DNA of 64,000 bases from Ailurus styani. Its lineage: Eukaryota > Chordata > Mammalia > Carnivora > Ailuridae. The translations under genes were made by a program, and so were the position numbers. Below, one piece after another: positions 24,051-33,857 of this stretch. The notes beneath the pieces are model-generated. The model searched no databases. It was not told the origin of the DNA and saw nothing but the letters and a program-made list of their open reading frames with translations. The stretch lies in assembly GCA_002007465.1 (NCBI GenBank), contig LNAC01000032.1:6478889-6542888 (forward strand), read 5' to 3'. How positions within the stretch are numbered: the first letter of the stretch is position 1; every line of letters starts with the position of its first letter.

Positions 24051-24445
24051 TTATATCTATCTATCTATCTATCTACAATGGAAAACTATGCAGCCATCAA
24101 AAAAAAACCCAAATCCTCCCATTTGCAACAACGTGGATGGAACTAGAGGGTATTATGCTAAGTTAAATAAGCCAATCAGAGAAAGACAATTATCATATGA
24201 TCTCTCTGATATGAGGAATTTGAGGGGCAGGGTGGGAGGTTGTGGGGGGTCGGGAGGGAAAAAATGAAACGAGATGGGTTCGGGAAGGAGACAAACCATA
24301 AGAGATTCTTAATCTCATGAAACAAACTGAGGGTTACTCGGGGTTGTGGAAGTATGGATGGGGTGGCTAGGTTATGGACATTGGGGAGGGTTTGTGCTAT
24401 GGTGAGTACTGTGAAATGTGTAAGCCTGATGATTCACGGACCTGT
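23846..24445 (+). mobile_element. 5'-truncated carnivore L1 with GATA/TATC microsatellite
   Basis: ORF2 tail CCCAGCAATCGCACTACTGG to AGACAATTATCATATGATCT, then the 3' UTR to GATTCACGGACCTGTA. It stops before the usual A-tail. Tetranucleotide expansion at 24014-24075. Confidence 0.92.
24014..24075. repeat. Inverted (TAGA)n / (TCTA)n microsatellite
   Basis: About nine TAGA units pass through TTTATA into about five to six TCTA units. The two arms are complementary and could form a hairpin. Confidence 0.97.
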
Positions 24446-27019
24446 ATATAATGCTTCAAAAGCAAAAACATCGTGCTTGAGAGACATAAAATCAAAAACA
24501 TGTAAATGATCACTTACCTTTTGTCATCTGGTGGTTGAAAATAACTCCTAAAACACAACAGCTTAGCTAAAATTAAAATCATCAATAAACATAACAAAGA
24601 TTTAGAAAGAATATATTTGATGGTCTGTAGCAGGAAAAAAAAGAGTGGAAGGAAATCTAATTAAAAGTACATTTATATTTCAACATTTACCATTAAATAC
24701 TCCAAATTTTAAATAAGTGAGTGAGTGTGTGTATGTGTGCCTATCTATATGTCTGTATCAAGAGGAAAAACTTGTCTACTGGGAATGAAAATGCAGTTGC
24801 AATTTCAAATATTTTGGCCTAAGCCATTATTAAATGTGAGTGAAACAAAATATGCAAAATTAGAGCAAAATATTTTTATCTGTTTTGTTCAAAGATGCAT
24901 CCTACATTCCTAGTTCCTGGAATTCCTAGTTCCTAGATCTTTTTCAGTGTTCATTTATTAGTGAATTGAAGTGATATGAATTGAAATGAAAATAAAATAA
25001 CAGTTACAGACAATCTAATTTCATGACAGATAGGAAGAATGCCAACTATAGGCATCCATCTGGAACAGCTGATATGATCCATCTAGAGACACCTTCTCTA
25101 ACAAGGGGTGAAGTTACTTTCTATTTTAACAGCTTGCTTCCTATATAATCCAAGGAAACCAGCCAAAATTCTGTTTTCCCTTTTCCTTTTCCTTCACCTG
25201 GAGACCTCCTCTGGGTTGTCTGGCAACACAGATGGAATTCATTGATGAGAACCCAGAGCACAATACCTCTAAAAGCAACGTATTCATAGTAAACTGTACC
25301 CAGGTAGTAGGCCGAGGAGGGTAAATTTCATCCTTGTCTCCATCTTTCCTAGCTCTCCCCATGAACAATGAAGTCATTCTAGCTAACTTTCTCCCCAGTA
25401 TCAATCATGGTAGGTCAAATTACATAATCTGATCAAAGAAACAAAGACTGGTAAGGATTATAATTTCGACAAGCCAGAAACATTTTCATTTTATTTTACT
25501 ATTCAATTAGAAAGCAAAGGAGATCAAACAAATTTAGAGATACAGGTGAATTCTGCTTTCATGCTTCTCACAAAGTGAAGACCAGATTTAGGGAAGGATC
25601 CACATCTGTATAACCAACCATGCCAGAACTACTAATTTTCAGGTTTCATTCTCTTTTAGACAGAAAACATCAGTCCACCACACTAGTTTTCAGAAGCAGG
25701 GTGGAAAGGACTGCAATGGGAAGTAACCTTTTCTCTTTGGGAGTGCTTGAGGAGTCTCTTACCTATGGTTCATTTGATATAAGTAATGATTCCCCCATGT
25801 TATTTGGTCATAACTGACTCCTGCCTTGACCATTGATCCCCTGTGTTTCATTCTCCTCTGGGGTCCCCTCACTCCAGGAGGGTCTTTGGAAGAAGACCCA
25901 CTTAGGGAAAGTCAATCCAGCTTCCTTTCAGTTGGTGTACATTTAACCCATAAGAAATAACACAAGAACTAATGGCCAGATTTAGGGTTGATACATTCTT
26001 TTTGCAAGTTTTCTTTGTATAAGTTGTTTTATTTTTATTAAAATAGCATATGTACATATTTTACAACTCAAGTAGTGCTATTAAGCTTAAAACAAAAACA
26101 GCAGTTCCCCTATGCCCTCAATCCCTTATCTACTACCCACTCCCACTCCTCAGAGACAGCCACTTTCAAATATCGTAACTTGTAATGTGGGCAGTGAGAA
26201 TGTTTATAGTTAATAGCTGCACAAATTTCTACAGGATTAGGTTGTTATCATTGGGCTGTTTGTTTGTTTCAGTCTGAAGAAGCCAAAGGTGGCAGTAAGG
26301 TAAAGGGATTAGTTATTTTTTACGGTGCCCTGGGATTTGTTTCTACTTTCAGTTAACTCTCCAACAGTTTTTCATAAGATGACAGGTTATCTCACAAAGA
26401 GATCAAATTACAAACCCATTAAGAAAAAAACTGAAAAACAATTAAGAGTACACTCCAGCAAAAAGCTCAATGTTTTACTGGGGCAAGTGCTACTGCTAGG
26501 TTTTCAAAAAAACCTATTCCATGATTATTCTGTGTACCAAGAAAATTCATGCTGTTTCCATGTATATATTTGCAAAAGTATTTCAAAACAACTTTCAAAA
26601 GCTAAAGCAGTCATGCTTACAATACTTAACAGAAACATACAAAACAGTAAGGTTAAACCAGGCTGTTTTACTGGTGAGCAGATCTTACACTTCACCAAAT
26701 TAAATAAATATTTTATTTTAAAAGGTCAGTGTATCCTCTGGTACTAAAATACACACATTAAAGATTGTAAAAGTCAAAGAAGCAAAAAACCCAATACAAG
26801 GAAATCGTAATCAAAACAATCATTCTTACCCACCATGCAAATGTAAAAGCATGTGCCCCACATGGTAATTTGTTCTGCTAATTACATATGCAATGCCTTT
26901 TATGGATCCTGAAATGAAATGATGTGGTTCTCAATATTACTGGTATACACACATCCCAGAGATTACATTTCAGAGACAACTCTAGGCCTGAAAAAATTGT
27001 TATTAGGGTCCATTCTAAT
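24446..27019. other. AT-rich intergenic DNA, no gene seen
   Basis: The longest stretch (2.6 kb) with little recognised content. Bases 25990-26180 look like a very old interspersed repeat. The longest frame (26325-26747, 140 codons) has no motif I recognise and a composition like translated AT-rich DNA. Confidence 0.5.
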
Positions 27020-27035
27020 TACAGTATATCAATTA

Positions 27036-27254
27036 TTTTTTTTTATTTTTTTTTAAAGATTTTATTTATTTATTTGACACTGAGACAGAGAGAGAGATTA
27101 CAAGTAGGCAGAGAGGCAGGCAGAGAGACAGGGAGAGGAGGAAGCAGGCTCCCCGCTGAGCAGAGAGCCCGATGCGGGCCTCGATCCCAGGACGCTGAGA
27201 TCATGACCTGAGCTGAAAGCAGAGGCTTTAACCCACTGAGCCACCCAGGCGCCC
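27036..27254 (-). mobile_element. Can-SINE, antisense, perfect 16-bp target duplication
   Basis: T-rich start, ATTTATTTATTTGACACTGA, GA-rich block, AACCCACTGAGCCACCCAGG. TACAGTATATCAATTA flanks it at 27020-27035 and 27255-27270. A young copy. Confidence 0.97.
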
Positions 27255-27439
27255 TACAGTATATCAATTAAACATTTTCAAGAAGACAGTTACTGCATGT
27301 GTATTTTCAGCTACTTCTCTCAGTACAGAAAGAAGATGAACTTTTATAGGTGATAAGGAATATTCATTCAACAACTTTAGATAATTTTTTTAGAGTGATT
27401 CTTCTTTTTGTTATTTTATAGCCTCTTTTCTGAAATAGA

Positions 27440-27850
27440 GAATAATTCCTGAAGCAAGATCCTGGAGAAGACTGAAGAGGACAGAATTACAGGGTGTAAA
27501 CAGAAGAATCTGCCTCAGTCTCTCAGAGGTGACAAACGCCTCATTCTCCGGAAGTGTGTGAAAATAGAATTGGTGAGATATGGGTCAGTTGGAGCATAGT
27601 CTGTAAGGGTAGGAGAGCTGGGAGGTGAGACATCTTGCCTAGTTTCTCATTAAGGATGAGGATGGGACTCAGGCATGAGGAGAGTGAGGGAGGTTTGGAA
27701 CCGTCACTGAGGGAAAGAGGAGGGATGCTCCACAAGGACAAGGGAGGAAAAGCGAGCCCATGAAGTTTTCATTATCTAGGCCCAGAGGTAGTAGCTTTAA
27801 ATGCAAGGTTTGCTTTCTGGCCAGAAAGAGGAGAATGGATTTTTTGGTGG
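27440..27850 (+). repeat. Ancient G-rich interspersed repeat fragment
   Basis: GAGATATGGGTCAGTTGGAG and GAGAGTGAGGGAGG are in the style of a long mammalian repeat (motif 'gtgacatttgagcagagacc') also seen at 29740, 34400 and 49450. Possibly an L1M-type region. Confidence 0.4.
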
Positions 27851-29003
27851 ACTACCATATCCACCTTGCAGCTCTGTGATTACCTGAGATATCCTCCGCT
27901 AGCCGCATGCCTTTGTCTACCCCCTCCCTCATTCCTATTCTATTTGACACACATCCAACAATTTTGATAAGTTTTTATGAAGATGTCATAGACTTACTAA
28001 AGCTAACAGGAATCCCAGAAATTGTCTCAGCCAATTTCCTCACTTTGTGGATGAGGAAATGGTAAATCATGCAGATAAATGATTGTCTGGTATGGTGGCA
28101 TGGCTTAGAAACGGTGGAGTTGGACTGACCCAGGTCAGTGCTGCTTCCACGATGCCACACAAATCCCATGTAACCATGATTAAAAGGAAAAGGACACTAT
28201 GTTTGTGATCATTACAAATAGTTACAGCAACATTAAAGATAAGACTCCTGCTTTGGAGATTAAACATTGTATCTGTTCAAGAAAAAACCATGCTTGTTGA
28301 AGGTAATAGTATGATATAAATATATTTTGTAATTAATTTTATATGAAATGCATAAAATAAGTGAGGACAGGAGAATAATTTGAACTGATGCATATTTCTA
28401 GTATCGGGAGCTTTCCTGAATCCTAAAATTTGCACCACATTTAAGAACTGCAAAACCGGCTTCACAGTTATTGCCATGCTTTTGGAAGGTGTACAGTGCC
28501 CTCTGCAGCTTCAGCAGAAATAAACATGGTTTGGGGGGAAAAACAGTAATTTAAACATCAACATGTAAGTGCATGCAATTAACACGCCTCAAAAATTCAC
28601 TTTACCTTCCAAAACTGAATAAAAATATTTATATAAAGATCACATTTTTAGCAAAGTACACCACAGCATGTACAGAAGGTATTCTTGTAAAAAGATATGC
28701 AATATAGGAAAAGAAATACATATGCACATCTATAGATTAATTTGAGGATAACACTCGAGGAAATGGAAAAATTGCCTTTGGGATGACAGTGGCACCCTGA
28801 GGATCAGATGTCCTAAGGTTTATTTTTTACTGTGATCCTTCATGTACTACTTAAATGTTTTCATCACCTGCATGTACTAATCTCCCAGTTAAGAAAAAAA
28901 TTAATCAATAAATGTTTTAAGTACCTTTTAGAGAAAGGATATATATCCAAATCTTAAGCTACTCTCTCCAGAAGTTCCATAACTTCAGACAAGTTGTTCA
29001 ATC
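27851..29003. other. Intergenic DNA, no gene seen
   Basis: No coding signal. Part near 27990-28070 may be a worn MIR-like repeat. Confidence 0.4.
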
Positions 29004-29387
29004 TGTTAAAAACAAAAAAACAGGCCCAAAATAAAGTTATTTATGCCAACACTCACATCACCAAACTGAGACTTAATTACTCTTTCAGCTCTCCCAGAAA
29101 TGGAATCTTAAACCAATCAATCAGGAATCACCTAATCTGCACTAGTTAGTAAATACACCTGATAAACCCCTACTATCCCCTGAAGGAAAGTAACTTTCTA
29201 ATAACTGTCCTGCTTTTTTTTGGCTAGTATGACTTTCTTATTTCCTTTCCCTTCTGCCTATAAAAGTCTCATTACATACAATTCCTCAGGGCTCCCTTCT
29301 ATCTGTTAGATTGGATGCTGCTCAATTCAAATCAATTTTTGCTCAAATAAACTTAAATTTTTTCATATGCCGGTTTATCTTTTAACA
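29004..29387 (+). mobile_element. Solo LTR of an endogenous retrovirus (384 bp)
   Basis: Termini TGTTAAAA and TTTTAACA form an inverted repeat. TATA box TATAAAAG at 29259-29266 and polyadenylation signal AATAAA at 29346-29351 are in LTR order. Flanked by AATC on both sides (29000-29003, 29388-29391), a likely 4-bp target duplication as in ERV1-class elements. There are no viral genes beside it, so it is a recombination remnant. Confidence 0.65.
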
Positions 29388-29463
29388 AATCTCTTTGCCG
29401 TCCCTGACCACACCTTCACTGTGTTTTATCTCATTAGATACATCTTAGCATCTTCACAATTTA

Positions 29464-29700
29464 AAGTAGTCTACACTAGTAACCCAAGCCAATCCTGGAT
29501 GAGTAGACTATTTTACATATAGTTTTTATCTATTAACTAATTTCTTACAGTTGAGAGAAACAATTAATATTCACTAATTAAGATATTAATGATTATGAAA
29601 TAGTATACAATGAAAGATAGGTCTATTTTCTAACACACCCCTCCAAAGATCAGTTGTCCTCTGTGTAGCTTTCCAGAAATTATGTTAATAGGTCCTTATG
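29464..29700. repeat. Old L1-like 3' UTR block, copy 1
   Basis: Shares ordered words with 32050-32310: TCTACACTAG/TCTATACTAG, TTTCCAGAAATTATGT, and GAAAGATAGGTCTATT/GGAAGGTAGATCTATT. Confidence 0.5.
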
Positions 29701-29739
29701 AAGTGATTGAATAAGCAATTTTATAATTGAACGTTTCTT

Positions 29740-30907
29740 AGACTCCAAGACCCTTTCTAGGCACAGAGGGTAAAGGATAAACAAAAATGAAGTTGCTAAC
29801 CTCATAGAGCTGACAGTCTAGTAGGAGACAAATAATATGTACATAAATTGATACATACATATCATTTCTGAAAGTTGTAAGTCATCTTTTAAAAGAAGAG
29901 TAAAGAAAGAGAAGTTGCAGACAAGAGAGTTGCTATTTTATAGAGAGAGAGTTCTGAGAAGGTGACATCTGAGCAGATACCAGATTTAAATGGAAGAAGG
30001 AAAACATGGATATCTACGGTGAGAACGTACCAGCAAAGAATAGCCAATGCAAAGGCCTTTAGAGGGCACCTGACCAGTATTCAAGAAACTGTCAAAAGAC
30101 CATTTGGCTGTAGTAAAGACAGCAAAAAGAGTGGTAGAGGGTAAGACCAGAGGGATAACAAGGGACAATATCATGTCAGGGAAACAGTTGAGACTATGGA
30201 TCTTATTCTGAGAAAAATCAGAGTTGGGGGTGGTACTGGGGGTCTTAAAAGAGAATTAACACGACCTAACTTATATTTTTAAAGGACACTCAAAGTGCTG
30301 TGTTGTGAATAAACTGGTAGTGGGGGTAGGCAAAAGGAAAAACATGGCAATGAGTTAGGTGAGAGATAGGGATATTTTGGACCAGATAGGTAGCAGAAGT
30401 TATGATAAATGCTCATATTCTAGAATATTCTCAAGGTAGCCCAAACAGAATTTTCAGGCATGCCAAATGTAGACTTTGAGAGAAAGGAAATAGTTGTGGT
30501 CTGGGTAACTGGAAAGGTGGACTTGCCATCAACTGAGATGTGGAAAACTGCAGATCCACTAGGTTTTGAGGGGAAGATCGAAATTTGGTATTAGACATTT
30601 TAAGTTTGCAGTATCTATTAGATATCCAAGATGGAAGAAATTAAGGCATATGTTTGCTAAAGACCAGTCTATTAGAGAAGGGGAAATGACAACATCAGAC
30701 AGAGAGAAGTCAAGCAGGAAGGGGGCAGGATCTAACACAAACATGGAGAAATTTTCAGAGTAGAGGACAGACAGTTGTTCATCTAGTTACAATCCGGAAG
30801 ATGAGGTAACTGGGCACAGAGAAGTAGGTGGGTAACTGGGTTGGCAGGAATCAGTGTAAGTTTCTGCTAGTTGCTTCTATTTTCATAGTGAAATAGAAAA
30901 GAAAATC
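29740..30907 (+). repeat. Ancient G-rich interspersed repeat, about 1.2 kb
   Basis: In order: AGGCACAGAGGGTAAAGGAT, CTCATAGAGCTGACAGTCTA, AGAAGGTGACATCTGAGCAG, AATGCAAAGGCCTTTAGAGG, TGGATCTTATTCTGAGA, GGACCAGATAGGTAGCAG, GGTCTGGGTAACTGGAAAG, ACATTTTAAGTTTGCAG. This is a well-known long mammalian repeat, possibly L1M-type. Small open frames inside it are chance. Confidence 0.55.
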
Positions 30908-31070
30908 ATTTCAGAGAGTATAAGTAGGCAGAGTGGCAGACAGAGGGAGAGAGAGAGAAGCAGGCTCTCCACTGAGCAGGAAGCCCGATGCGAGGCTTGA
31001 TCCCAGGACTCTGGGATCATGACCTGAGCTGAAGGCAGCTGCTTAACAGACTGAGTCACCCAGGCACCCT
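30908..31070 (-). mobile_element. Can-SINE, antisense, lacking its A-tail
   Basis: Starts directly at ATTTCAGAGAGTATAAGTAG and ends at CTGAGTCACCCAGGCACCCT. GAAAAGAAAATC is perfectly duplicated at 30896-30907 and 31071-31082, yet no poly-T or ATTTATTT block is left. Confidence 0.92.
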
Positions 31071-31109
31071 GAAAAGAAAATCTTGTTTCAAAAATTAGTG
31101 AAAACCTTT

Positions 31110-31765
31110 CTACTCCCTTGCTTAAAACCTTCCATCGACTTTCCCTCACCATTGGAATAATAGCCGAACATTTTATCACAGCCCACAAGGCCCCACAGGA
31201 CCTAGCTCTCACCTACCTGTCTCCATTACCCAAAATGTTTCAGCCACAGGGGCCTTATTTCCATGCCTCAGACATACAAGACAAACTCATACAAGCCTTG
31301 GGTTCTCTGACTGGGACCCTCTGTCTGGGACAAGTAAAAGAGGTACCCTTCCTTTCCAAGTATAGCTAATTCTTTTCATATAGGTTTCACCTCAGAAGTC
31401 CCTTCTCCAGGCCTTTCTTGGGCATCCCATCTAAAATGGTGTCTCCTCTTATCAAAAGTTATTTTACTTATGTGTTATTGTCTGCTTCTTCCCACGAATG
31501 TGTTTCATGAGAAACTAGCACCCCTAACTCACCCCCACCTTCTCATTCTCTCTCCCCTGATCTGCTGTTAACTTTTCTTCTCAATACTCATTACCGCTGT
31601 ATATACAGGACATTATCCATCTCCCCTAAGAGAATAATAGCTACATCTGGCACACAGCAGGTACTCAATGAGTATTTGTTGATCAACGTATTTGGAAAAT
31701 TAAATGAAAAAAATGCATGTGAGCACACAACAGAGCATCTGGCACATAGTAAATCTCAATAAATG
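31110..31765 (+). repeat. LINE-2 relic with 3' end
   Basis: CTTGCTTAAAACCTTCCATC, ACAGCCCACAAGGCCCCACA, GACCTAGCTCTCACCTACCT and GGTACTCAATGAGTATTTGT are in L2 order. An adjoining MIR-like end is at 31715-31765. Confidence 0.7.
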
Positions 31766-32045
31766 TTAGCTGCTACAATGATGACAAGACTAGCATGGCA
31801 ACAATCACAAGCACAACTCTGAAAGGCAAATCCTCTGTGCTCTTGAACCAATCCCCTTCGTGTTGTCAGAGACTTTCACTAATTGCATGTCTCTTCTTCC
31901 TCTTTACAGGCTCCTTCCCTTCAGCTAAATATGTGCAATATTTCACTACCATTTTTCAAAAATCCGTTAAAATATACTTTTCTTAATTCTCTCTTATTAG
32001 GTATACCCGAGTATCATCACAGGGTAGCCAAAAAAAAAAAAAACC

Positions 32046-32740
32046 AAAACAGTCTATACTAGCTCACAGTTGGTTAGACAAATCTTGGATGATCACTCAT
32101 TTTTATTACTTTTATTTTTATTTTTATTTTTATTTTTTATATTAGCTAGTTTCTTCAAGTTGAACAAAACTACTTAATATTTGCATGGTTGAAATATTAA
32201 TCATTATAAAATACTATACAGTGGAAGGTAGATCTATTATCTCAGTCCTCCTTCTCCAAGGAAATCAGGTATATTCTGTGTATCTTTCCAGAAATTATGT
32301 ATGCATATCCAGGCATATAAATATACTTTGAAATATCAAATAGGATCATATTGTGAACACAATTCCACACTTCCGGTTCCTTTCAGTTTATGAAACACCT
32401 TGAATGGCTTTCCAAATTTCACATTAAGAGCTATTTCATTCTTTGTTCTGGCTACATAGCATTTCATCATATTGATAAAATGCCATCTATTTAACTAGTT
32501 TCATATGTATTATTTATTGGCATTTAATGTGTTTTCAGCCATTTGCTATTGTAAACAATGCTGCAACCCATATGCATATATGCTTGCACAATCCTTCAAA
32601 TACATGCATAGATTCTTAAAAGCAGAATTGCTTGCATAAAGGGCACATGGGCCTTCAGTTTTTTATTGATATTCCCAAATTACCTTCCAAAAGTTTTATT
32701 AAATCATCAGAATCTTCTACTTCTCTAAATAATAAACAAT
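32046..32740. repeat. Ancient L1M 3' region (includes copy 2 of the 29464 block)
   Basis: Includes a (TTTTTA)n-like T-rich run near 32100-32140, TTTGCTATTGTAAACAATGC, CTTAAAAGCAGAATTGCTTG and TTCCCAAATTACCTTCCAAA, typical old L1 3' text. No frame. Confidence 0.6.
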
Positions 32741-32978
32741 TATTAGTAATTGCAGGTCATATTTTTGGTGAGGGAAAGGGAATAATTCCGGAAGCTCCTT
32801 AAATCAACTAAGAAAGGGAATGAAATCACTCCTAAAGAAAATGTTAACACTTTACCAGATACGTATTTTTTAAAAAGAAAACAGCACTATTTCTGGGAAA
32901 GAATTATTTTCTCACTTTTGCTAATAAAAGTTCACCTCATTACTCAGAGTTTTTCCAGTCTTCAATCATTCTTTTTCT

Positions 32979-33116
32979 GGGGCACCTAGGTGGCTCAGGC
33001 GATATAATCCTCTGCCTTTGGCTGAGGTCATGATCCCAAGGTCCTGAGATCCAGCCCCTCATGGGGCTCCCTGCTCAGGGAAAGCCTGCTTCTCCCTCTC
33101 TCACTCCCCCTGCTGT

Positions 33117-33150
<34 letters not shown>

Positions 33151-33181
33151 AAATAAACAAATAAAATCTTTAAAAATAATA
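32979..33181 (+). mobile_element. Can-SINE, sense, with (TC)n run
   Basis: Head GGGGCACCTAGGTGGCTCAG, CT run at 33119-33147, tail CAAATAAACAAATAAAATCT. Flanked by ATTCTTTTTCT at 32968-32978 and 33182-33192. Confidence 0.95.
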
Positions 33182-33669
33182 ATTCTTTTTCTAAAAGAAC
33201 CTTTTAGGAACTCACAGCCAATGGAAACAGGAATTGAAAGAAAAAGGAAAACATAAAACTCAGTTTCTAAGGAGCACAGAAAGATTCTTACGTTTCTGGG
33301 CAGTGCAGTGACTTTCAATTCTTGTCGTTTGAGATGTTTTTAATTAAAAAAAAACCGTTAGTGGATACTTTAAAGGTCTTAACTCTTGCTGGTGAAAAAA
33401 TTTCTCTGCCTTATTTTTCCTACAGATCCCAAACTCTTAGGGTGAGGTGGAGGGCGGAGTTTGTAAAGGGCTGCCTGCATTTCAGGCGCTTTGAGCAGGT
33501 AATAGTTGTCCCTGCTCGAGCCAGAAGGGCGGCTCTCCGCCTGCTTCCCCAAACCCCTCTGCGAATCACTACCCGGCTCTCCACCGCATCCTTCAACACC
33601 CCTCCAGCCTTTGTCCGTGGACGCGCCGCCGGCCTCGCGCCCCCCGCGCGGGGCGCATGGAACAATCCA

Positions 33670-33677
33670 TGACGTCA
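33670..33677 (+). promoter_or_regulatory. Perfect CRE/ATF palindrome TGACGTCA
   Basis: Exact 8-bp CREB/ATF consensus inside the CpG-rich promoter, 125 bases upstream of the CENPE ATG. CREs in CpG contexts near start sites are often functional. Occupancy is inferred. Confidence 0.6.
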
Positions 33678-33715
33678 TGAGGCCGCGGCTCAATCAGACG
33701 CGGCGTTTGGGAAAT

Positions 33716-33727
33716 TTTAAACTTGAA
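33716..33727 (+). promoter_or_regulatory. Adjacent CHR-type elements (TTTAAA, CTTGAA)
   Basis: TTTAAA at 33716-33721 is directly followed by CTTGAA at 33722-33727. Both are accepted variants of the cell-cycle genes homology region bound by DREAM and B-MYB-MuvB. CENPE is a G2/M-peaking gene of that class. The position, 75-86 bases before the ATG, is typical for CHR promoters. Confidence 0.55.
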
Positions 33728-33730
33728 GGC

Positions 33731-33737
33731 GGGGCGG
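33731..33737 (+). promoter_or_regulatory. GC box (GGGGCGG)
   Basis: Sp1-type core just downstream of the CHR pair, in a TATA-less CpG promoter. Short motif, supported only by its context. Confidence 0.4.
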
Positions 33738-33801
33738 CCCGTGCTCTGAAGCCGAGGAGGTAGGGCGTCTGCGCTCGTTCTCTGGGGTGTAGCCTGGCAG
33801 G

Positions 33802-33857
33802 ATGGCGGAGGAAGGGGCTGTCGCGGTCTGCGTGCGGGTGCGGCCGCTCAACAACAG
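33802..33857 (+). CDS. CENPE: CENPE exon 1 (residues 1-19)
   Basis: Encodes the start methionine and beta-1 of the motor, with the kinesin signature CVRVRPL at residues 10-16. The exon ends after two bases of codon 19 (phase 2). The donor sits in three tandem GTAG units, so slippage to the next GTAG would place an immediate in-frame TAG. Confidence 0.93.

Larger units (their letters stand above)
33420..33801 (+). promoter_or_regulatory. CENPE: CENPE CpG-rich promoter and 5' UTR
   Basis: Sharp rise in G+C and CpG against AT-rich flanks, starting near 33430 and running past exon 1 to about 33990. No TATA box is visible near the likely start. It holds a CRE palindrome, CHR-type elements and a GC box within 140 bases of the ATG, as expected for a housekeeping-type, cell-cycle-regulated promoter. 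The transcription start is not determined; it is inferred to lie between about 33735 and 33790. Confidence 0.85.

Noticed and set aside
24014..24075. CRISPR-like short repeat array
   Set aside because: The units are 4 bp without spacers. It is a microsatellite in a mammalian L1.
26325..26747. 140-codon open frame in intergenic DNA
   Set aside because: No recognisable domain, no gene context, and AT-rich chance composition. A chance frame is more likely.
33322..33672. 116-codon open frame over the CENPE promoter
   Set aside because: Its open length reflects GC-rich CpG-island sequence, which is poor in stops. The other strand is open too and no protein motif is seen.
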